A stretch of 64,000 nucleotides of DNA, taken from positions 8,990,001-9,054,000 of the forward strand of contig CAVNZM010000012.1 in NCBI GenBank assembly GCA_963693365.1, written 5' to 3'. The notes below the pieces were generated by a model. It worked only from the letters and a program-made list of their open reading frames with translations. It had not been told where the DNA came from and did not search any database. Position numbers and translations under genes: made by a program. How positions within the stretch are numbered: position 1 is the first letter of the stretch; every line of letters starts with the position of its first letter. Source of the stretch: Amoebidium appalachense. Lineage: Eukaryota; Ichthyosporea. Of the stretch, positions 10,450 to 29,356 are shown one piece after another.

Positions 10450-11340
10450 GGTTTGAATGCGTCAAAAAGTACGAAGTACACAAGAACAAACGGATAACAC
10501 GATGCAGCATGCAAGCCATACATAAAGAGTATGCATAATAAGCAGAGCCCATCCTCAGGGGGGGCCCACGTCATCCACAGTACCCGAGTTTCGAAGTATT
10601 CACCTCGTTAACGAAACCCAACTCAGATACTGTTTCACTTGAACATGGGTAGGTCACCCGTCTTGATCAGAGACGAGCAGGGTTGCTTATGCAGGCAAGG
10701 GCAGTGGGAAAGGCCGGGGGTTAAAATCGCAGCAGTAAGCAGAAGCAAGAAAAATATAGATAGGAACTCAGGAGACGGGGCTTCTAGGAAGTTCCCCCGT
10801 CGATACCTAAGTCGATACTTCCCTGGCTAACATACTACACCAGCTGAAAAGAATTAAGTCCCGAAGGCCGCAGAATTCGCAATCAGAGGGGAAAATATGA
10901 GATTTGACCCACGCCGCAGGGTAGTAACACGCTTACTAGGACAGAACTTTAACGTCTTCGAACGGAAAGCTATATATGCCCCCGGATGTCAGCCGGAAAT
11001 ATGGTATCACCCATTGCTTAGGGCTTGAAAAATGCCAAATCGATAGTCCGAGTTATGTTACGCCGGCGGGTAACATGCCGCATGGGTTCCAAGGGAGCTG
11101 TCGCCAACAGGCGGTGTGTGCACATGCATGCATGCATGCGTGCATGTGAAGTGTGTCTATAGCTATGAGAGGGGGTAATGCAGAAGTGGACAGATGAAGA
11201 CGTGTGTGGAGAGAAAAACAGTAGGAAGAAAAGTAGACACCGGTGTGTGCAACCCCGCACAACATACATACACACACATAAATAAGCGAAGATTACAGGT
11301 AATCAACCAGAACAACAAATGACAAGCAAAGCAACAGGCG

Positions 11341-11342
<2 letters not shown>
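10450..11342 (-). repeat. Repeat A, long copy 1
   Basis: About 890 bp, nearly identical in reverse orientation to 40888-41787. Both ends abut homopolymers (a G-tract on each side). The sense direction, defined by the THOC1 intron copy, is minus here. It carries a 63-codon frame at 10639-10830 that is nearly identical in the other long copy, but the next copy breaks it, so I do not call it a gene. It lies downstream of the DHCR24 stop. Confidence 0.9.
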
Positions 11343-11378
<36 letters not shown>

Positions 11379-11382
<4 letters not shown>

Positions 11383-11610
11383 ACAATACCCAATGGCGAG
11401 TTTCGACCCATTCACCTCGTCGACGAAACCCAACTCAGACACTGCTTCACTTGAACATGGGTGGGTCACCCGTCTTGATCAGACACGAGCAGGGTTGCTT
11501 ATGCGAGCAGGCTACATGCAATTGCAAGGGCAGTGAGGAAGGCTGCGGGTTGAAGTTGCAGCAGTGAGCTTAGAAGCAAGAAAACTATAGATAGGAACTC
11601 AGGGGACGGG
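11379..11610 (-). repeat. Repeat A, partial copy 2
   Basis: A diverged partial copy of the internal part of repeat A, in the same orientation as its neighbour and separated from it by a G-tract. Shared words include GACGAAACCCAACTCAGA, TCACTTGAACATGGGT and CACCCGTCTTGATCAGA. It ends where a short GT repeat begins. Confidence 0.88.
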
Positions 11611-12309
11611 GCTTCAACGTGTGTGTGTGTGTGTGTGCTGGTGGTGGTGTGGTTGTTTCAGTGTGTGGTAGGGTGGGGCGAGGGTGTGGGGGGAGCAGAG
11701 AGAGAGAGAGGGTTCCTTGTTACTCCTTTCACATGTAGGCAAGTTTCATATGGTGGGCAAAATGTCAAGGTGAGTGAAAAGAATGGGGTGCGGTTGGCAC
11801 CACCATTATATATCTATTCATGGCAGGCACAAGACAGCTACGGGATAACCAGTCCCGACGAGATATAAATCAGATAGACTATAAAAAGGTGCAGAGAGGC
11901 TAAGTATGGCGGTAAATTACAAAGTAATCATGAAAATGCATAAGATATATCTATCGAAAAACAAAACAAAAACTATGTCGGTATTTTTTTCAGATATTTT
12001 CCTTCTGTGGCAATCACACAATTTCTAGAAAAAGGGATTAACACGTCTATAGAAAAAGCCTTTCACATACTCAGACGTCAATATGACGTAGAACTGACAT
12101 CGTTTTCAAGCCACGCCTTGCTCATGCTGATATAGACCTTAATCCTAAAATGGTACAGCCAGAAAAAGTAGAACTAAAATAGAGGGGAAGAAAAAAAGAA
12201 AAGAAAACACAATCACTAGAGGGAACGAACGACCCCCTGTTCTCTCCCCTTACACACATAAAAAATGTGCACCACCCACGTGCACTCGAACCTAACAACA
12301 TTCTTTCCT

Positions 12310-12365
<56 letters not shown>

Positions 12366-12379
12366 CACCCCCGACCCAC
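11611..12379. other. 3' flank of DHCR24
   Basis: I see no gene here. It contains a GT tract (11620-11638), an AT-rich part (11860-12060), a CRE-like pair of TGACGT-type words near 12075-12090, and a CA repeat (12311-12364) immediately downstream of the DHCR24 stop codon. Confidence 0.5.
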
Positions 12380-13064
12380 CTACGTGCGTGCACTCTTATT
12401 CACCTTCTCATACACAGTAGGGAAAGCAGCCTCGCACCCATACTGTACCCTCAGTTTCTCATAGGCCTTGTGGTCAAACATCTGATAGAACTCTTCCTTC
12501 GTCATGTAGCAATCCGCATACAGCGCTTGGAACCCATCCACCTCTCGCACGTATTCCTCCAGCTTACGCACCGCGTCTCTCGCAACGAAATTCTTCACCT
12601 TGGGGTTGCCGTACGCGCCGATATCAACAAACAATTCCTCCCGCTTTCCGTTGATAGTTGCGGGGTGAATAAACCCACCATACTTGTCATAATCGGCACC
12701 GGGTACGAGCATGGGGCAAAGCCACAGCGGGTAGAGGTTGCACACATCATGGAACACGTCGATCGACCTTCCGAGCGTTGTGATTGGCACGAGCATGTCC
12801 TGAACCACGTGGTGAAGCTCGTAGAGCTTTCTCGTTGCTTCGGTCTCTGTCAGCTTCATGAGAGAAATCTTGGGGGGGACCATCCACCCAAATAGGTAGC
12901 GGAAAATGGGGTTGTTTCCGAAGGGAATAATATCTTGGAGCTCCCAGAAAATGCTGCGTGTGTGGCGGTGATAGTAGTGACGGAGGGGGATGTATTCGTC
13001 TCCCTCACCGGTGGTGAGGAAGGACTCAACGTGCTTGAAGAACCAGGGCTTGTAGTAGTGGCCT

Positions 13065-13129
<65 letters not shown>

Positions 13130-13257
13130 GTTGTTGGAGGAAAGGGGGCATAGAAGATGGCGAAATAGGAAACCGAAGGCATTATGTGTGTGTGTGATCC
13201 TTGTGATCCTCTCAGGAATTGTGCGTGTGTGTGTGGGTGGTGGTGGTGGTGGTGTGT

Positions 13258-13288
<31 letters not shown>

Positions 13289-13346
13289 GGGGGGATAAGA
13301 ATGAGGAGAAGAGGGAAGGGGGGAGGCGGGAGGGGGAAAGATGAAG

Positions 13347-13395
<49 letters not shown>

Positions 13396-13623
13396 ATTAG
13401 AAGAGGAAGAGAGGGGACGTGCAAGGGTGACCATGGGTGAAGGGGACGGTAAAGAAAACCACACGAGGAGAGGGTGTGTGGGAGTGCACATGCATGGGCA
13501 GATTGTGCCGGTGTGTGTATGCATACATGTATGTGTGAACAGAAGTGAAGGGAAGAAAAGTAAGGGAAGGGCGAGTGCATGGGTCTGCAGGGGGCTGGCG
13601 TGCGGGGTGGTGGTGGTGGTGGT

Positions 13624-13692
<69 letters not shown>

Positions 13693-15900
13693 GGGGGGGC
13701 TTGAGCAGAGAAGACCCATTTGCATACATAGCACGTGCACGTGGTTGTGGAATGCACCAACCCACTTCAAAACATGCACGTGTGTGTGTTTGCTTTTAAG
13801 CAGACCCATGCTGCAGTGTATCAGAATATAACGAATCCTGAAGGCATGCGAAAGCAATTCCCCCCCGCTCCATATGCACCTCATAAAGTGCCGGTGATGG
13901 CGGTGTTGGTGTGTGTGTGCGAGCGCATGTGTGTGTGTGGGTTGTGGGAAGAAGGGGGAGGGGCGGATGGGCACATGTACGGGTGAGCATGTGAGGAGCA
14001 TGGGCTGTATGCACACACATTGGGATGCCTGCATGGTTCGATGGTGGTGGTAATGGCAATGGTGATGGTGCATGCGAGTGTGCGTGCGTGCACGCTTGAG
14101 TGTGGGCCATCATGACGTTCTCTTTGTGTGTATAGATGCATCGTGCACGCGGGTGGACCATGCATGTCTGGAGCATAGAGAGTGGTTAACCACGTGTTGC
14201 AATGTTTGATGTGGACGTGATCGTGCATGCATTCCGTTCACACCCAAACACACCCACTCACCCACCCACACACGTACCAATCGGGTTGTACTTTGCCTGC
14301 ACGCAATTATCCGTCATGTTGCCTACCATCACCACCGCCGTATCCTTCGAATACACCAGCGCCTCCACAAAATCATTGCTCATGTTCCGACTCTCCTCCT
14401 CAAATTTGCGACAATATTCCTCCTGTGTCTTGCACGGGATATAGCGCAGATGCACATACTTCTTCGCAGGCATAATCTTGAGTTCGGCGGCAACGATAAA
14501 CCCGAGTGTACCATGCGACCAAGGCACATTGTAGAACAATTCGGGGTTTTCCACGGCGCTGCAATGCACGAACGAGCCATCTGCCATCACCAAATCGAGT
14601 GACACAATAATGTGTTGCATAAGACCAAATTTGTGGCTGCTCGTTTCGATTCCGAAGCCGCTAATGAGACCCCCCACCGTAAGATCGTCAAGTTCGGGGG
14701 TCACGCAGAGGGTCCAGCCGATGGGATTGAGAGAGGCAGTAATTTGGCCCATCGTGCAGAGGGGTTCAACACGCACAGTGCGGTTCTTGGTGTCCACCTG
14801 ATGGTGGTGGTGGTGGTTGTGTGTGTGTGTGGGGGGGGGGGGGGACGGGGGTGTTAGAATGTGGAACAGCGTACGAAGTAGAAATACACGAAGAGAAACA
14901 AGGTGCAGGAAATATGCCAAAGCTAACATTTATGTATGCAACCTCAGCATTGCGTAAAATTTAGCATAAGCACACACATCCTGGGGGGGGGAGGGGGGGG
15001 GGGGGGGTAAAGGGGGACGAAAAAGAACACCACGTACAGAAAATAGCGCACGCGCATGTGTATGTGTATGTGTGTGTGTGTGTGTGTATGTGTGTGTTTA
15101 GATGAGGCATTGGGAGGGACGGGAAAGCCCGGAAGGTCCCCCGGTGGGAGGGGGTGGGAGGGGGATGGTCGTGTGCAAACGATACTTTGAGTGAGTGGTG
15201 ATATTTCTGTCTTTCCCATCCAACACATGACCAGCCGAGACCACAACCCAGCACAGGCCAGGGGGCGTGCACATGTGCTATTAACGTAGACTGGGGTGTG
15301 TGTTTGGCAACGCCCATAAGTGTGCACGGTACCCCCATCCATGTGTGACATGTGACGTCAGGGCATGGCACACCCACCCACCGACCCAACCACACACAAC
15401 CCCCCCCAGCCAACCACCGCTACCAGTCACCAGCATATATACCGCACATCCAATCATCACCGTTGAACCACTAAGCAGGGACACTACATTATCCCCCCTG
15501 CCCCCCCCCCCCCCCCTCCCCCCCCCCACCCACTCACAGACACGCTCATTCATCCCCCATACCACACATCCCCCCTCCCCCTCCCCCCCACCCCAAATAC
15601 ACACAAATACACACAAGCACACCTCGAGCACATCGTGCAGGTCCACGTTGATGTTTGTGTGTGTGCTCTTGTACTTGCCCACACGCAGGGACATGGTCAT
15701 CCATCCAGGCCGGGCTGTGCACATCTTCGTCTTGCGCCCAGACACATTCCATTCCTTCACCTGACGCTGCACATCAGCAACACGCTCTGTGGCGGGAAAT
15801 GTGAGTACGATGGGTGTGTGTTTTAGGTGTGAAGGTGTGTGAAGGTGTGTGTGTGTGTGTGTGTGTATGTGTTTGGGGGGGGGGGGGGGGGGGGGGGGGG

Positions 15901-15945
<45 letters not shown>

Positions 15946-16132
15946 AGAGAGAGATGGCTGTCATGGAAGAACGACATCAAAACCGGGATAGAACTACAAA
16001 GACAAACGGCAACCAATACGATTGTGCAGGCAGAAAAACGTATTGGTTGCCGTTTGTCTTTGTAGTTCTATCCCGGTTTTGAACTTCCCCCCTTTCTTCC
16101 CCTTCTTACTTTTCTTTGTTGGGGGGAGGGAG

Positions 16133-16164
<32 letters not shown>

Positions 16165-17477
16165 ATATTAACATGTGTCAGAGGAGGAAGTACACATTTA
16201 AAGTGGAAAATGTATAATCTGCAGAGCACGCATCGACTATGCATCATTCTGTGTGTGTGTGTGTGTGCGTGTGTGTGTGTGTGTGGGGGGGGGGATAACT
16301 AAGATCAGGATGTCCCGTGCCGACACTAACGTGGGTATCTTATAATATAAAAAATTACTACCCAATAACCACATGGATGCATGGGTAAGAAAGAGGTCTG
16401 CATAGTACATGCACACCAGCGTGTGGACTTGGGGTGTGTATGCGTGTTGCTCACTCACTGTGTAGCTGTGGTTCTGTGTGCATGTATGACAACCCGGCAC
16501 ACCAAATAGTGAAATGCTCTCTTGGCAGGGCTTGTAAAAGGTAAAATGAACAAGTGGTGTGGAGGGGCCAGAGAATGAATGAGAGCCACAGATCGAGGGA
16601 AAGGGTGGTGGGAAGTACACAGTACGAATCACAGAGGTTTGTGGTGACACGCGAGAGCACCGCGCTTGTGCAAGTGTTTGTTTTTCAGGTAAGGAAGAGT
16701 AATCCACCACTTCACCACTCCACAAGCACACTGTGTACACGTTTGCAGGGAACCGTACGCGTGTTTTGTGCACGATGTCGGATCCCCAATTCCCCCCCAG
16801 CGGTCCCCATTGCAAAAAACTCAAACACTCACACGAACACACACACTGACATGCACCTACACGTACCCTTATGCTTGAGCGGAGCGGAACGCAGGCGGAA
16901 GACGATCATGTTGCGCAGGTAGAACAGAGTCTCATAGACCACAGACAGGGGTAGCAGGAACACCACCGCAAACACATCCCTGCAACCACGGTGACCGTCA
17001 GTCACAAAGATAAATGAAGAGTGCAAACCGCTAGGGTAGACTCGAGGCAGAAAAGTAACCGCACCAATATGGTGATGAATAATGATGGCAACGCCATGTG
17101 CTGGGGCCAAGCACAAGTCAAGATCTCTTGGCACTATCAAAGCAGTGTGTGTGACAACGTTCCTGAGTGGTGCTCCTGTTTCTGCCCATATCTATCAGTT
17201 TTCAGGTATGTCACTCAGTATGTAGACCACTTGGGCAATTTAAAAGCAAGCTCTACATGACACTGATGCATATCCATACATACAGGTTAGCGGAGAGAGA
17301 GATGTGGTGAGGAGGGAAAGGGGGGGGGGGGGGGGGTGAGTTCACATGCCTGTGGTTTGTGAGGACATACTCCACAAACTCGTTGAAGCGCTGCCGCAGA
17401 TAGCCCTCACTGGGTGCGGCCTTGGCCCCGGCAGTGGGAGCCGTGGACACAGGGTCCTTGGTCGTTGGCTGGCACAT
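12380..17477 (-). CDS. DHCR24: Delta24-sterol reductase (DHCR24/DIMINUTO/DWF1 type)
   Basis: FAD-dependent enzyme that reduces the C24 double bond of sterol side chains at the ER membrane. Exons on the minus strand are 17350-17477, 16867-16979, 15623-15786, 14278-14797 and 12380-13062. All phases agree and give 535 residues, close to the animal and plant enzymes (about 516-560). Residues about 44-63 ([20 protein letters not shown]) form the N-terminal membrane segment. Residues about 80-135 and 136-195 are the FAD-binding part, with [15 protein letters not shown] and [20 protein letters not shown]. The C-terminal half contains [20 protein letters not shown] and [11 protein letters not shown], which are strongly conserved in the family. 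The first intron needs a GC donor (AG|GCATGT), because the GT four bases later would break the frame. Intron 2 holds a perfect hairpin and intron 3 a repeat A end. Confidence 0.96.
14852..14895 (-). repeat. Repeat A 3' end in DHCR24 intron 3
   Basis: On the minus strand this reads TCTACTTCGTACGCTGTTCC then ACATTCTAAC, followed by a C-tract, a CA tract and the acceptor AG of exon 4. It matches the end of the repeat A copies in the V-ATPase and THOC1 introns and lies in the sense direction of DHCR24. A second, weaker match lies at about 15014-15046. Confidence 0.6.
15977..16082. repeat. Perfect 44-bp inverted repeat with 18-base loop
   Basis: The left arm 15977-16020 and right arm 16039-16082 are exact reverse complements, with an 18-base loop at 16021-16038. 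It lies in DHCR24 intron 2, next to a G-tract and GA repeat on the left and a C/T-rich stretch on the right. The arms are of normal complexity, unlike the surroundings. Confidence 0.97.
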
Positions 17478-19134
17478 GGTCTGTGTGTGGGGATGTGTTT
17501 GTGTGTGTGTGTGTGGGGGGGGGGGGGGAGGGGCAGGGGGTAGGGTAGGGGGTGTTTAAAGATTGCGTGTGCAAGGGATGGTAGTCAACTCCACTAAAAC
17601 AAAAAGCAAAGCAAAGGATGCCGTCGCAATCCAAAAATTTCGATAAGATCCGGCACCAAACAGTTGTAACCAAAACAAGGAGCAGCAACCAGCCCTCCGG
17701 CCGCAGCATCACTCACAAATCTAGGTACGGATCTTGTCTGTTTCACTCTTCTTCTTTCTGTGGTGCGTCAATACCATGTTCGACCAAACATGATTTGGTT
17801 TACTTTGAGTAACTAATGTAGATTCACATACTCTTAGAGCACACGTCTACTTGAATTTCTTTTTCTAACCACTTCTGTCTCCTTCAAGTATACCGATGCC
17901 AGACCAATGTGTGGGCGTTCCATGTACACCATCTAGACCGTTACACGTTTCAATCTACCAACCTCGAAAAGAGGATCCAGGGTATATTCAGAGCAAAGTA
18001 TGAAGAGTATCAGCAGAAAAGGGGAACATACGCAGTATAGGCCTTTTGGCAGAGAACTGGCAAAACCGGGAGGAAGCCAGAACGAACAAAACACTGCCTG
18101 CCAAAAAAAAAAAATCTGAAACCAGCGGAAACACACTTATGTATATGTCGCGCAGAGATCCAATCAAGTTTATAGAGTTTTACATCTTGTGATAATTAGG
18201 CAATAGGTGTACGGTGTGGTTGTTTACGATGTTATCATGAGACTCGGAATGTGAAGAAAAGGTGTTTAATTTTGCATTTTTGTGTACAAAAACCACAATA
18301 AATCATATAATTTATCATTTTTCTATAAATACAGCAATTTATAGGTTAAAATGTTTTGAAATAGAGAATATCAGGTCTCTTATACCTTGTACACACCTCG
18401 CACGTGTGTATCGGTCGATTCCATACACCAATCAAAATTATACACAAAACATTCCACCACCACGCAATTTTCCGCCCGTGTACCGATTCTGATTAGCTAT
18501 TCCCGGACATCTTTTGATGGTTCGAGAACAGGCCACCAATCAGAGCGAGGGAAGGAAGATTGTCGACTTTCTTGACTGCATCTTACGTAGGACATTTTTC
18601 ACTATGATTTTGTTAGTTCTTTTATAAATACACATTTTCTGTATCTATAAATTCTACAGATGGCATCACTGTGTATGAGAAACATCTATATTTATTTACT
18701 TCAACACTTTCAAAGTTTCAGCTTACATATTTTTTTTCTGAACATGCGCGCGATTGGCCGGGCGTCAACCCAATCGCTCGCCCACATCTTGAAAAAAAGC
18801 GCGCCAAGTTGAAGCCGCCCACTGCCCAGGCGACCAGACAACCAAACGAGCTGAGAGAAAATGGTGATGTTCGCGTCAACGTCGAGAAAGGCCGCAAACA
18901 CAAAATCATTTCCAACGTAGCAACGAATACATGTTTATGGCAGCCAGATACACTATAATTGCAGAAAATCCTTCAGTCTAGGTTACACATTGACCATGAT
19001 GCTCTGATTACATAAGCATGTCAGACGCCATGGGCACCACAATACCGGATCCTCATGATATTGCCAACCTACCCCCCCCCTCCCCCCAAAACAACCACCA
19101 CCAACACCACATACATATGCGCGCGCACGCAGGC
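17478..19134. other. Intergenic region with promoter-like words
   Basis: This lies between the DHCR24 start and the F-box gene stop. There is no supported gene. Around 18745-18900 the base composition changes and CCAAT-type words (about 18753 and 18770, opposite strands) lie beside an E2F-like word (GCGCGCC next to an A-run at 18791-18806). This could be a promoter, but which gene it would serve is unclear. The short frames here (up to 95 codons) show no domain. Confidence 0.35.
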
Positions 19135-25580
<6,446 letters not shown>

Positions 25581-26389
25581 GGTTCCGGAGCAATGAAGCA
25601 AATGCAGAGTGTTTGCTTTGTTAGATCCTCAAAGCTCCTCGACACCCCAGGAATAATGGCCACAACAAACGACCAACAAATGCAAATGCTGAGCCGAGCG
25701 CCAATAGCTGTGTAAAACAAACAATTAAGTGAAGTGTCTTGTGTGCATTTATTGCAAGGCTATTGTTAGTACGTGTGGTTTATGATTAACTGAGTAAATC
25801 ACAGCGAATTATTAGGTGCTTTTGGAGTGCAGCGGTACGGTACAGCTGGAAGGATAAGATTTACGCAGGTATTACACAGACAGTTGCTCAGGCAAAAAAC
25901 ACTATCTTCCAAAACTAGTGGTGCACGTGTAAACCAGTGAATGCTAATACGTCCGTTGAATCATTAGAAGCTTTCAAACCGAAGCTATATGTGTGCGCGG
26001 TCTCGAGCGCGCGCGGGACGCACTGCGTGGTGTTGCGAGCTGGTACCGGTGGTGTTGTGAAACACCGGCTGTTGAGCAGAAAAACGGCGACCGGCAGCAC
26101 CAGATTTAAAGCCAATCAAACAAACCTATCATCATACTTACGTAAGACAGCGCCAACAACGCCTCACGACATATGCCCATATATGGTAAAATTGATGCCC
26201 ATATTTGCACCCGATCATCTCTCGGATTCTCTCCACGGGCTCCAAGGTGGCACTTTTCTGGGTGTGCGTGCAACAACAAAAAAGAACAAAAAAAAACAAA
26301 AAAAAACAAAAAAAAACGTAAGAAAGCTCTGTAGGCTCCCTTCTATATATCAAACAGTTTATATTTTTTCCCTAATACCACCAAACAAA
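25581..26389. promoter_or_regulatory. Shared upstream region of the F-box and V-ATPase c genes
   Basis: The two genes are divergent with 809 bp between their start codons, so both promoters should lie here. Unlike the introns, this region has no long homopolymers except an A-rich run at 26276-26316. I cannot identify individual sites with confidence. Confidence 0.45.
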
Positions 26390-27934
26390 ATGTCTACCAT
26401 TGACACTGACAAGTGCCCGTACTACGCGCCGTTCTTCGGTGCCATGGGCGCAGCCTCCGCCATGGTGTTTGCTGGTGAGTTGACTACTTTACGGGATGGT
26501 TTTTTTTTTTTTTCCCCTCCCGGGTTACGCCGGGGATTGGAAAGAAGTGGAGTGTAGCTACGGTCCCAGCTAATTATTATTGCATTAAGCTTTGTGTGAT
26601 GTTGGTGCCAATGTGCACACATCTGTGTGTGAGCAACTGCTTGAGTAGGTCCCAGGCTTTGGGGTGTCTGCTATTGTACTTGCCTGAGATTGCACGAACC
26701 TTAGCAAACCTCTGTCCTCCAAACGTTTTTTTTCCCTCTCTGCCTCTTAAACACCGCAATTTCTACTCCCTACGTTCTTCACAATAATCTATGCTCACAC
26801 TTCGTAAGATGGTTGTGTGTAGACAATCATCAGTTGCGTGTAAAGCCTTCTTGCCCCGGCCAAGTTTCAGTTGGGAGTGTCTTTAATCTTTATTCAAAGG
26901 GCATCTGGACACTACGTTTGAAACCGTCTCTCTTACTGCTGTCTTTATACCGACAATGCACACTCTTCTCCCCCCTAACAGTCCCCTGGCATTTCCTTTA
27001 CTGAGTGTTGGGCATCTCCCTGTGAAGACCACTAGACCATTCCTTTCTAATCTTAATCAAGACGGGTTGACCTTCCCAAGTTCGGTTGCTGCTGCTGTCT
27101 GAGTTGGAGAGTCGTATATTTGCGGGCTAATGGGTCGAAACTCAGACGCAATTGATGACTTGGGCCCTCCCTGAGGATGGGCTCTGCTTATGACGCATAC
27201 TGTGCGCATGGCTGATGTTGCATACTTGAATGTTTGCATTTGCATGTGTCCTTCGTGTATGCGTACTTCGTGCCGTGTTCCGCATTCAAACCCCCCCCCC
27301 CCCCCCCCCCCCCCTTCTCTCCCGCTCTCCCGAAGGATAGTGTGGGAACACGTGTCGTTGTCGAAACCTGATTGTTTGTGGAGGAATAGGGACCCCACTG
27401 CCGATGATCTTTGTTCAAGTACCTCCTGCCCTCCCCCCCCCCCCCCCCCCCCCCCCCCTTCCATTCCCTCGCCTTCCAGTGGGCCTTGCTACAGTGAGAC
27501 ACACATTTTACGTTCTTTTTGTATCATTCGTATTTCTCGAGCTTATCCTGTTGTTTACCCTCGTACCCCACACTGTTGCTCCCAATATCCTCCCCCCTCC
27601 CCCGGGGTCGAAAATCAGACGCAATTGATGACTTGGGCCCTCCCTAAGGATGGGCTCTGCCTATGACGCATACTGTGCGCATGGCTGATGTTGCATACTT
27701 GAATGTTTGCCTTTGCATGTGTCCTGCACTATGCTTCTCATCGTGTATGCGTACTTCGTACCGTGTTCCCCATTCAACCCCCCCCTCCCCCCCCCCCCCC
27801 CATATGCACGAAGACTGGCAGCTCTTCACGGTGCACAAGCAGGACACCTTAACATCGAATCCCTCTTGTGCACTGTGAATGAGTCCTCCCCCTTCCCTTC
27901 CCTTCCCCCCTCCTCTTTCTTCGGAGGGCCCCCT

Positions 27935-27973
<39 letters not shown>

Positions 27974-28056
27974 AACCCAAAAAAAAACCGGTGCCCTCTT
28001 CACTTCAACAAGGAAACACACACACACACGTACGCACACGTACCCTCCCCCCCCCC

Positions 28057-28087
<31 letters not shown>

Positions 28088-28390
28088 ACATACTGAAACC
28101 CCCCCCCCCCTCCTCCTCCCCCCCCCCCCCCCATCCCCCCCCCATCCCCCCCACCCCCTCCCCCCACACCCACAGCGTTTGGTGCCGCATACGGCACGGC
28201 CAAGAGCGGCACGGGTATTGCTGCCATGGCTGTTATGCGGCCTGAGCTGATCATGAAGAGCATTGTGCCCGTGGTCATGGCCGGTATTATTGGTATCTAC
28301 GGTCTGGTCGTGGCCGTGCTGATTGGCCAGGGCATGAAGGAGGGCGACTACTCCCTGTTCAAGTGCGTATAAAAAAATTAATCCCCCCCC

Positions 28391-28421
<31 letters not shown>

Positions 28422-29356
28422 CCCTTTCCCCCTCACACACACACACGCACACACGTACACACACACATACACTCACACACACACACATGCACACATGCAA
28501 ACTGGTTCTTTATCAAACACGTAATCCCCCCCTCCCCCCCCCCCCCAACAAAAAAAAAACCCCCACCCCACCCACCCCCACCCCAGCCCCCAGAAACCCA
28601 TAATGCACAAGGCATTAACCCCCCCCCCCCCCCCCCCCCTCGTTTAAAACTGAGGGTACTATGGATGACTTTGCGCCACCTTGAGGATGGGCTGTGTTTA
28701 TGATGCATACTCTTTGCACTCTGAATTCTGTTGACCCTTTTTGACTGTGCTTCGTTCGTTACAAACCATTCACTAAACACTGTAAGCCCTTCTCTCCCCG
28801 TGCACACAGAAAGGGGGGCAAGAAAGGAATACATGCACATGCACACACTCTCCATGTATTGCCACTTGTCCATCAGCCATGGATTGTTCCAGAACTTCAC
28901 CACCTTTTTAACCACGTGACCCACACTGTCGTGTTAACCACGTGACCCACACTGTCCCCCCCTGAGATTTACATTTTCGCCGAGCCCCCACAGAAATCTA
29001 CCCTTTCACACTTACCCCATCTGAATTATACATTCCCACTCACCCTCCTTGCCTGAGATTTAAATTAACACATGATACCAGTCTAAATAATCTACATTTC
29101 CACTGACCCCCCTGAAATTTCTATTTGCAGGAGCATGAACGACCTTGCCGCTGGTCTCTCCGTGGGTCTTGCCGGTCTTGCGGCCGGATTTGCCATCGGC
29201 ATTGTTGGTGACAGCGGGGTCCGAGGCACGGCACAGCAGCCACGACTTTTCGTGGGCATGATTCTGATTCTGATTTTCGCTGAGGTGTTGGGGCTCTATG
29301 GTATGATTGTGGCTCTGATTTTGAGCTCTAAGAGCAGTGGTAGCTGTGCAAAGTAA
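26390..29356 (+). CDS. V-type H+-ATPase 16-kDa proteolipid subunit c
   Basis: Forms the membrane rotor ring of the V-ATPase that acidifies vacuoles and endosomes. Exons are 26390-26474, 28176-28362 and 29131-29356, all GT-AG and in phase, giving 165 residues, the normal length. The protein has four transmembrane helices in two repeats. Helix 1 follows [18 protein letters not shown], helix 2 contains [16 protein letters not shown], helix 3 contains [20 protein letters not shown], and helix 4 contains [19 protein letters not shown] with the proton-carrying Glu at about residue 142. Both introns carry long C-tracts and repeat A copies in sense orientation. An AATAAA lies 115 bp after the stop. 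The start codon fits the family N-terminus. Confidence 0.97.
27053..27290 (+). repeat. Repeat A copy in V-ATPase intron 1 (first)
   Basis: A diverged copy covering the last about 240 bp of the family, from the ATCAAGACGGGTTGACC word to ACTTCGTGCCGTGTTCCGCA then TTCAAA and a C-tract. Sense orientation. Confidence 0.82.
27604..27777 (+). repeat. Repeat A copy in V-ATPase intron 1 (second)
   Basis: Closely related to the previous copy (GGTCGAAAATCAGACGCAAT, then GATGGGCTCTGCCTATGACG) and ends GTACTTCGTACCGTGTTCCC then CATTCAAC before a C-tract. Sense orientation. Confidence 0.82.
28641..28755 (+). repeat. Diverged repeat A copy in V-ATPase intron 2
   Basis: It shares GGGTACTATGGATGACTTTG and TGAGGATGGGCTGTGTTTAT with the family, then diverges and lacks the usual end. 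Sense orientation. A short direct repeat of CCACGTGACCCACACTGTC follows at 28914-28956. Confidence 0.6.

Noticed and set aside
10650-10735. tRNA-derived SINE head in repeat A
   Set aside because: GGGTTAAAATC is a poor B-box match, it changes in other copies, and there is no matching A box.
10639-10830. 63-codon frame inside repeat A, conserved in the copy at 41407-41598
   Set aside because: The two copies are nearly identical at DNA level, so protein conservation means nothing extra. The partial copy at 11456 breaks the frame, and no domain is seen.
25937-26557. 206-codon frame overlapping V-ATPase exon 1
   Set aside because: It reads the first exon in a different frame and crosses A- and T-runs. 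The subunit c frame is conserved, so this is a shadow.
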